Assembly: GCF_000344805.1 (NCBI RefSeq)
Contig: NC_020453.1
Span: forward strand, 558,001 to 622,000
Length of the DNA: 64,000 bases
Reading direction: 5' to 3'
Source: Bradyrhizobium oligotrophicum S58
GTDB taxonomy: Bacteria; Pseudomonadota; Alphaproteobacteria; Rhizobiales; Xanthobacteraceae
The translations under genes were made by a program, and so were the position numbers. The notes below the pieces were generated by a model, which saw only the letters and a list, made by a program, of their open reading frames with translations, did no database searches and had not been told where the DNA came from. The number at the start of each line of letters is the position of its first letter. Position 1 is the first letter of the stretch. This document shows, one piece after another, positions 60,189-64,000 of the stretch.

Positions 60189-61076
60189 ATGACCCACATC
60201 GTCAAGCCTGTCAGCTACTCGCAGACCTGGACGTTCTTCGACGGCGAATGGCGGGAAGGCAATGCGCCGATCATGGGCGTGCGGACGCACGCGACCTGGC
60301 TTGCCTCGACCGTGTTCGATGGCGCGCGTGCGTTCGAGGGCGTAGCGCCGGATCTCGACCGCCATTGCGCGCGGGTCAATCAGTCGGCGATCAATTTCCG
60401 GCTCAAGCCGGTGGTGGACCTCGACACCTGGATCGGGCTGGCGCGCGAGGGCATCGCGCGGTTCGGCGCGCGGGCCGAGCTCTACATTCGCCCGATGTAC
60501 TGGGCGCAGCACGGCGCCGGTGGCGGCGTGCTGTTCGATCCCGAGACGACGAACTGGTGCCTGTGCATTTACGAGGCGCCGATGCCGCAGCCCACGGGGA
60601 ATGCGATCACGCTGTCGCCCTTCCGCAGACCGACGGCCGAATGCGCGCCGGTCGACGCCAAGGCGGCCTGCCTCTATCCAAACAATTCCCGCGCCCTGAT
60701 CGAGGCGGCGTCGCGCGGCTTCAACAACTGCCTGATGCTGGACATGCTCGGCAACGTCGCCGAATTCGGCAACGCCAACGTCTTCATGGTCAAGGACGGC
60801 GTCGTGTTCACGCCGGTGCCCAATGGCACGTTCCTCAACGGAATCACCCGTCAGCGCGTGATCGAGCTGCTGCGAGGCGACGGCGTGAGCGTCGTCGAGA
60901 CGACACTCCGCTACGAGGACTTTGTGAACGCCGACGAGATATTCTCGTCAGGCAACTTCGCCAAGGTCGCCCCGGTCATCCGCATCGATGATCGGACGCT
61001 GCCGATCGGCGCGGTGTTCACCCGGGCGCGCAGGCTGTACTGGGATTATGCGCATGCCGTGAGAGCGGCTGCCTGA
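60189..61076 (+). CDS. Class IV aminotransferase, branched-chain amino acid aminotransferase-like
   Basis: 295 residues from ATG 60189, with GGGAG eight bases upstream. Fold type IV PLP enzyme: catalytic Lys in VDAKAACLYPNNSRAL, Glu in GNVAEFGNANVF, and LNGITRQRVIEL in the PLP phosphate region. It resembles IlvE/D-amino-acid transaminases of the rhizobial type. It converges on the operon to the right with one base between the stops, so it is not part of that operon. Confidence 0.9.
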   Translation: MTHIVKPVSYSQTWTFFDGEWREGNAPIMGVRTHATWLASTVFDGARAFEGVAPDLDRHCARVNQSAINFRLKPVVDLDTWIGLAREGIARFGARAELYIRPMYWAQHGAGGGVLFDPETTNWCLCIYEAPMPQPTGNAITLSPFRRPTAECAPVDAKAACLYPNNSRALIEAASRGFNNCLMLDMLGNVAEFGNANVFMVKDGVVFTPVPNGTFLNGITRQRVIELLRGDGVSVVETTLRYEDFVNADEIFSSGNFAKVAPVIRIDDRTLPIGAVFTRARRLYWDYAHAVRAAA

Positions 61077-61077
61077 C

Positions 61078-61959
61078 TCAGGGGCCGTAGAGCGGAAGCT
61101 CGGTGTCGCTGAGATTTCCGAGCCGTGCCTGCTGCGGCCCCTTTGCGTATTTCCGGCCCCGGCGGTCGGTGTAGAAGCCGACGAGTCCGGGTATCGGTCC
61201 GTTGGCATCGGTGATGACGGACACACGGCCGCGTCGAAGCAGGAAGCGGCCGATTGCACCGGCGCATGCGACATAGTCGGAGACGTCGCGGCAGTAGATC
61301 AGTTGCATTGCCGGGAGTGCGACCCGTCCTTGCCGGATGCGCACAGGCTGCAGAACCAGAGGAATCGGACGCTCTTCCGACCTGATGACGACGCTGAGGC
61401 AGCCATTGCGGGCATGGCGGATCAGCAGGTCGGCTTCATCGGATGGAATGCCCTGCACGGCTTGCGCATCCGCCGTGACGTGCTCGATCCACGCGCCCAG
61501 GCCGGCGAACGAGAGCGACGGTACGGAAACAAAGATGCCCTCGCAATAGGCCCGGAAGCCCTGCGCTTCCACGATCGGCCAGGTCTGACGCGCCGCGCTG
61601 ATGTTGACGTAGGTCACCTCGGGCAATCGCTGCGCGATCTTTGTCAGCATCGTCGCATAGTTGCGAAATTCCGGTGCGACATACCAGCTCGACAGGTTGC
61701 ACCAGATCTCGGGCTGCAACGTGGTGCCGCGATCGCTGTAGATCAGAAGCAGCACGCCGACCGGGTTGCCGTCGTGCTCGAGCAGATAGCCGTAACGGGG
61801 ATAGCCGTGAGGGACGGCGCGCGTGGCCTGTCGGTGCAGTCCGCCCGACCAGTAGCCGCGGGATCGCCGGGGAAAGCCACGCGTGAGCAGCTCAGCGACC
61901 GCGTTCAGATCGGGGTCTCCGATCTCGCGACACCGGATCAGCGGCTTGAGCGCGGTCAT
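61078..61959 (-). CDS. GNAT-like acyltransferase in the amino acid:carrier-protein operon
   Basis: 293 residues. The N-terminal 150 residues follow a GNAT-like pattern: DPDLNAVAELLTRGFPRRS (first helix), YGYLLEHDGNPVGVLLLIYS (strands 2-4), ISAARQTWPIVEAQGFRAYCEGIFV (C-terminal acyltransferase strand-helix). The remaining half is a second alpha/beta region with no recognised family. It is 39 bases after the carrier-protein ligase and the last gene of that operon. A transfer of an aminoacyl group from the carrier protein to an acceptor is a plausible role, but inferred from context only. Confidence 0.65.
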   Translation of the reverse strand: MTALKPLIRCREIGDPDLNAVAELLTRGFPRRSRGYWSGGLHRQATRAVPHGYPRYGYLLEHDGNPVGVLLLIYSDRGTTLQPEIWCNLSSWYVAPEFRNYATMLTKIAQRLPEVTYVNISAARQTWPIVEAQGFRAYCEGIFVSVPSLSFAGLGAWIEHVTADAQAVQGIPSDEADLLIRHARNGCLSVVIRSEERPIPLVLQPVRIRQGRVALPAMQLIYCRDVSDYVACAGAIGRFLLRRGRVSVITDANGPIPGLVGFYTDRRGRKYAKGPQQARLGNLSDTELPLYGP

Positions 61960-61998
61960 GAGATTCTCTGCCGATCCCCTGTCAGCGCCTGCGCGACG

Positions 61999-62961
61999 TC
62001 AGCCGATGGCGCTTGCGTGCTGTTCGAATTGCAGTGCGTCGCGTACGCGCGAAGGCCAGCGTGCGAAATCAACGCCATGGGTGTGGAACAGCGCGACCGC
62101 GAGCCGGTCCATGCCGAACGCGACACAGCCGGTGTGTGCCGGCGTGCCGTCGGAATCGGTGATGCCCCAGGTCGTGCCGAAATGTTCGCGATGATAGTTG
62201 AAGCTCATGCAGGCGGTCGGCTGATCCTCCGAACGCAGCGGCACCAGCAGCTCGAACTTCAGCGCCTGCTGCTTCTGGCTGACCGCCTTCATCTGGCCGA
62301 CGCGGCCGAAGAACGGGTCACTGGCGTGGTCGACCCGGAACGACAGGCCGAGATCGCATGCGATCGCCTGCGCCTTCACCATCCAGCGGTCGCGGAAGGC
62401 GGAGACGTCATCGGGCGTGCCGATGCAGACATATTCGCGCATCCGGAACGACTGCAGCCGGTCGAGATGGCGGGACGGCTCGCGACGGAAGCAATCCGCC
62501 GCAACGTCGAAGCGCAGGCCGCCGACCGGCAGCGCCCCGCGGCTCGCCGCGATCGGATAGACGGGATAGCAAGCAGCCGGCGACAGCACGAGGTCAGCTG
62601 GCGACAGCGACGTGGTCCAGTCGCCGCCCTTGTCGAAGCGCGCCACGGCCTCGTGGATGTCACGCTCGGTGCCATGCAGGCCGCACACGCAGCCGAGCAG
62701 ATTGGGAAAGCTCTTGAGGTAGCCGGATTTCTCCAGCTGCGCGCGGCTCATGACCGGAGGAAAGCGCATGACTTCCGTGCCCGGCTCGCGATGCCTGGTG
62801 ATGAGCGCGGCGAGCCGCTCCACCACGCCTTCATACAGCGCGGTGCGGGCGTAGACGCCATCCGCGCCCATGCGATGGAACAGGGTATCAGTCAGATGAT
62901 CCAGGGCGTCGGCCGGCTGGGGAGCAATCTCGGGCGACTGCGAGAGAACGGGAATGGTCAT
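61999..62961 (-). CDS. Amino acid:[carrier protein] ligase (SerRS-like, zinc-dependent)
   Basis: 320 residues from ATG 62961, with AGGA eight bases upstream. Class II aminoacyl-tRNA synthetase catalytic core without the tRNA-binding arm: motif 2 CFRREPSRHLDRLQSFRMREY and motif 3 VAFGMDRLAVALF. With this start, the zinc ligands are Cys131, Glu176 and Cys279, the same numbers as in the characterised B. japonicum enzyme. That family activates a small amino acid (glycine or alanine) as adenylate and loads it on the phosphopantetheine of a small carrier protein, not on tRNA. No carrier-protein gene is inside the window; it should lie nearby beyond 64000. Confidence 0.93.
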   Translation of the reverse strand: MTIPVLSQSPEIAPQPADALDHLTDTLFHRMGADGVYARTALYEGVVERLAALITRHREPGTEVMRFPPVMSRAQLEKSGYLKSFPNLLGCVCGLHGTERDIHEAVARFDKGGDWTTSLSPADLVLSPAACYPVYPIAASRGALPVGGLRFDVAADCFRREPSRHLDRLQSFRMREYVCIGTPDDVSAFRDRWMVKAQAIACDLGLSFRVDHASDPFFGRVGQMKAVSQKQQALKFELLVPLRSEDQPTACMSFNYHREHFGTTWGITDSDGTPAHTGCVAFGMDRLAVALFHTHGVDFARWPSRVRDALQFEQHASAIG

Positions 62962-63003
62962 TCGGCAAATCCTGGGTGGAGGCAATGGCGGCAATCGAAC
63001 AGA

Positions 63004-64000
63004 TCATTCGTAGAGCGAGGCGGGCACTGCGCTCATTAGATTCGCGGTGGCGATGTTGGTCAGAATGCGGTCGTTGTTGATCATGATCGGCGCCGACAGC
63101 ACGTCGCGGAGGTGGCGGCTGATCGAGAACTCACCGTCGTTGCGATAGCCGGACAGGCCGCAGGCGCGCATCGCATGCATCACGGTCTCGACCGCCAACT
63201 CGGAAGCCTGCACCTTCAGCAGCGTGATCGACGATTGGAAGTCGAGCGAGGACAGCGCCCGCTCGTCATATTCGTGGGCGGCGAATGCGTCCATGTTGGT
63301 GACGATCATGGCGCGCAGCCGCGCCAGCGCCATCTTGGCCGCGGTGTAATGCGAGGCGGCCGGCGGCATCTGGCCGCCGGCGCTGCGTGCGGCTTTGCGC
63401 AGAAAGCGTTGAGTGCGCTCGACGGCTGCAGCCGCGATGCCGGCCCAGGCCGACGACCAGCACAGATGCGCGAACGGGGTCATGGTCTGGCCGTGGATGC
63501 GGTCATAGGATTCGGAGAACATCCGGTCGGACGGACAGCTCACTTCCAGCGCGAAGCCGGTCGAGCAGGTGCCGCGCATGCCGAGCGTCTCCCAGCCTTG
63601 CGTGCGGGCGATGGTGTAGTCATCCGTGGTCAGCGCCAGCAGCACCTGGTCGGAGGCCGCAGCGCCATCGGCGCGTCGTGCGATGGTCACGAGCCCGTCG
63701 GCCTCCGCGCCATAGGAGATCACGGTGGCGTCCCGCTTGAGAGTGATGTGATCACCCTCGTGGCCGACCGCTGCGGCGCTGGCGCGGATGTTGCCGCCAT
63801 TCTGGCCCTCGGTGGTGGACGAAGCCATCAGCAGCTGCTCGGAGGCAATCCGGCGCATCAGCGATTCCATGTAAGCATTGCCGCGGCCGTGGCGCACCAG
63901 GCAGGCGACCTTGGTCTGGTGCATGGCGAAGATCATGGCACTCGAGGCGCAGGCGCGGCCGAGCGCGTAGCAGACGTCGGCGACGTCGTGAACCGAGGCA
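63004..64000 (-). CDS. Acyl-CoA dehydrogenase homologue, 5' end outside window
   Basis: The frame is open to the right edge, beginning with ASVHDVADVCYALGRACASS, so the first about 60 residues are missing; 332 residues are visible. ACAD fold: the middle beta domain carries LGMRGTCSTGFALEV and the C-terminal helices include MRACGLSGYRNDGEFSISRHLRD. At the position of the usual catalytic Glu in the IYEGT motif the sequence has MINNDRI, so that base is apparently an Asn. It is the first visible gene of the operon with the carrier-protein ligase, 42 bases upstream of it. Likely a dehydrogenase or oxygenase of a carrier-bound intermediate. Confidence 0.88.
   Translation of the reverse strand, partial: ASVHDVADVCYALGRACASSAMIFAMHQTKVACLVRHGRGNAYMESLMRRIASEQLLMASSTTEGQNGGNIRASAAAVGHEGDHITLKRDATVISYGAEADGLVTIARRADGAAASDQVLLALTTDDYTIARTQGWETLGMRGTCSTGFALEVSCPSDRMFSESYDRIHGQTMTPFAHLCWSSAWAGIAAAAVERTQRFLRKAARSAGGQMPPAASHYTAAKMALARLRAMIVTNMDAFAAHEYDERALSSLDFQSSITLLKVQASELAVETVMHAMRACGLSGYRNDGEFSISRHLRDVLSAPIMINNDRILTNIATANLMSAVPASLYE

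Overview
The window is a 64 kb stretch of high-GC alphaproteobacterial chromosome, most likely Bradyrhizobium or a close relative. Supporting signs are the gene families present, the palindromic repeats in the intergenic gaps, and a seryl-tRNA-synthetase-like protein whose zinc ligands fall at exactly the residue numbers known for the Bradyrhizobium amino acid:[carrier protein] ligase. Both ends cut genes: an RND efflux pump at the left edge and an acyl-CoA dehydrogenase homologue at the right edge.

Layout. 1-10.4 kb: RND pump end, a GT39-type membrane glycosyltransferase, a Crp/Fnr regulator diverging from an AsmA-like protein, and a membrane-bound class III nucleotide cyclase with HAMP and GAF domains. 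10.5-19.1 kb: aromatic catabolism. A MarR regulator diverges from a flavin monooxygenase, a DUF2783 protein, a metallo-beta-lactamase-fold protein, homogentisate dioxygenase (hmgA) and fumarylacetoacetase (fahA); an Lrp/AsnC regulator diverges from 4-hydroxyphenylpyruvate dioxygenase (hppD). Tyrosine (via HppD) and probably a hydroxylated phenylacetate (via the monooxygenase pair) converge on homogentisate. 19.4-24.6 kb: a CaiB/BaiF (Amacr-like) CoA-transferase family protein and a three-subunit molybdenum hydroxylase (S-L-M). 24.9-31.7 kb: a chemoreceptor, an MFS transporter, the trehalose genes otsB and otsA, and a small secreted protein.

31.9-43.8 kb: a genomic island inserted in the 3' end of tRNA-Ser(GGA). 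A 14-bp repeat of the tRNA end (32010-32023) recurs at 43774-43787 and bounds about 11.8 kb. The island holds a P4-type integrase, an AlpA-like regulator, an XRE regulator, a Ti-type mobilisation module (TraA, TraC, TraD and a recognisable nic-like oriT), a LysR regulator, several unknown genes of lower GC, and an extra type III pantothenate kinase with an altered first motif.

43.8-64 kb: duplicated MFS transporters, a secreted-type metalloprotease-like protein with three W_rich_C repeats, an IS3 remnant, a second chemoreceptor, a DUF763-NUDIX pair, putA, a MetY-MetA-like methionine pair, an HSL-type esterase and a class IV aminotransferase. The window closes with a minus-strand operon: acyl-CoA dehydrogenase homologue, amino acid:[carrier protein] ligase, and a GNAT-like acyltransferase. 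This last operon is the most unusual system in the window: tRNA-synthetase chemistry redirected to a carrier protein, with a dehydrogenase homologue that appears to lack the usual catalytic glutamate.
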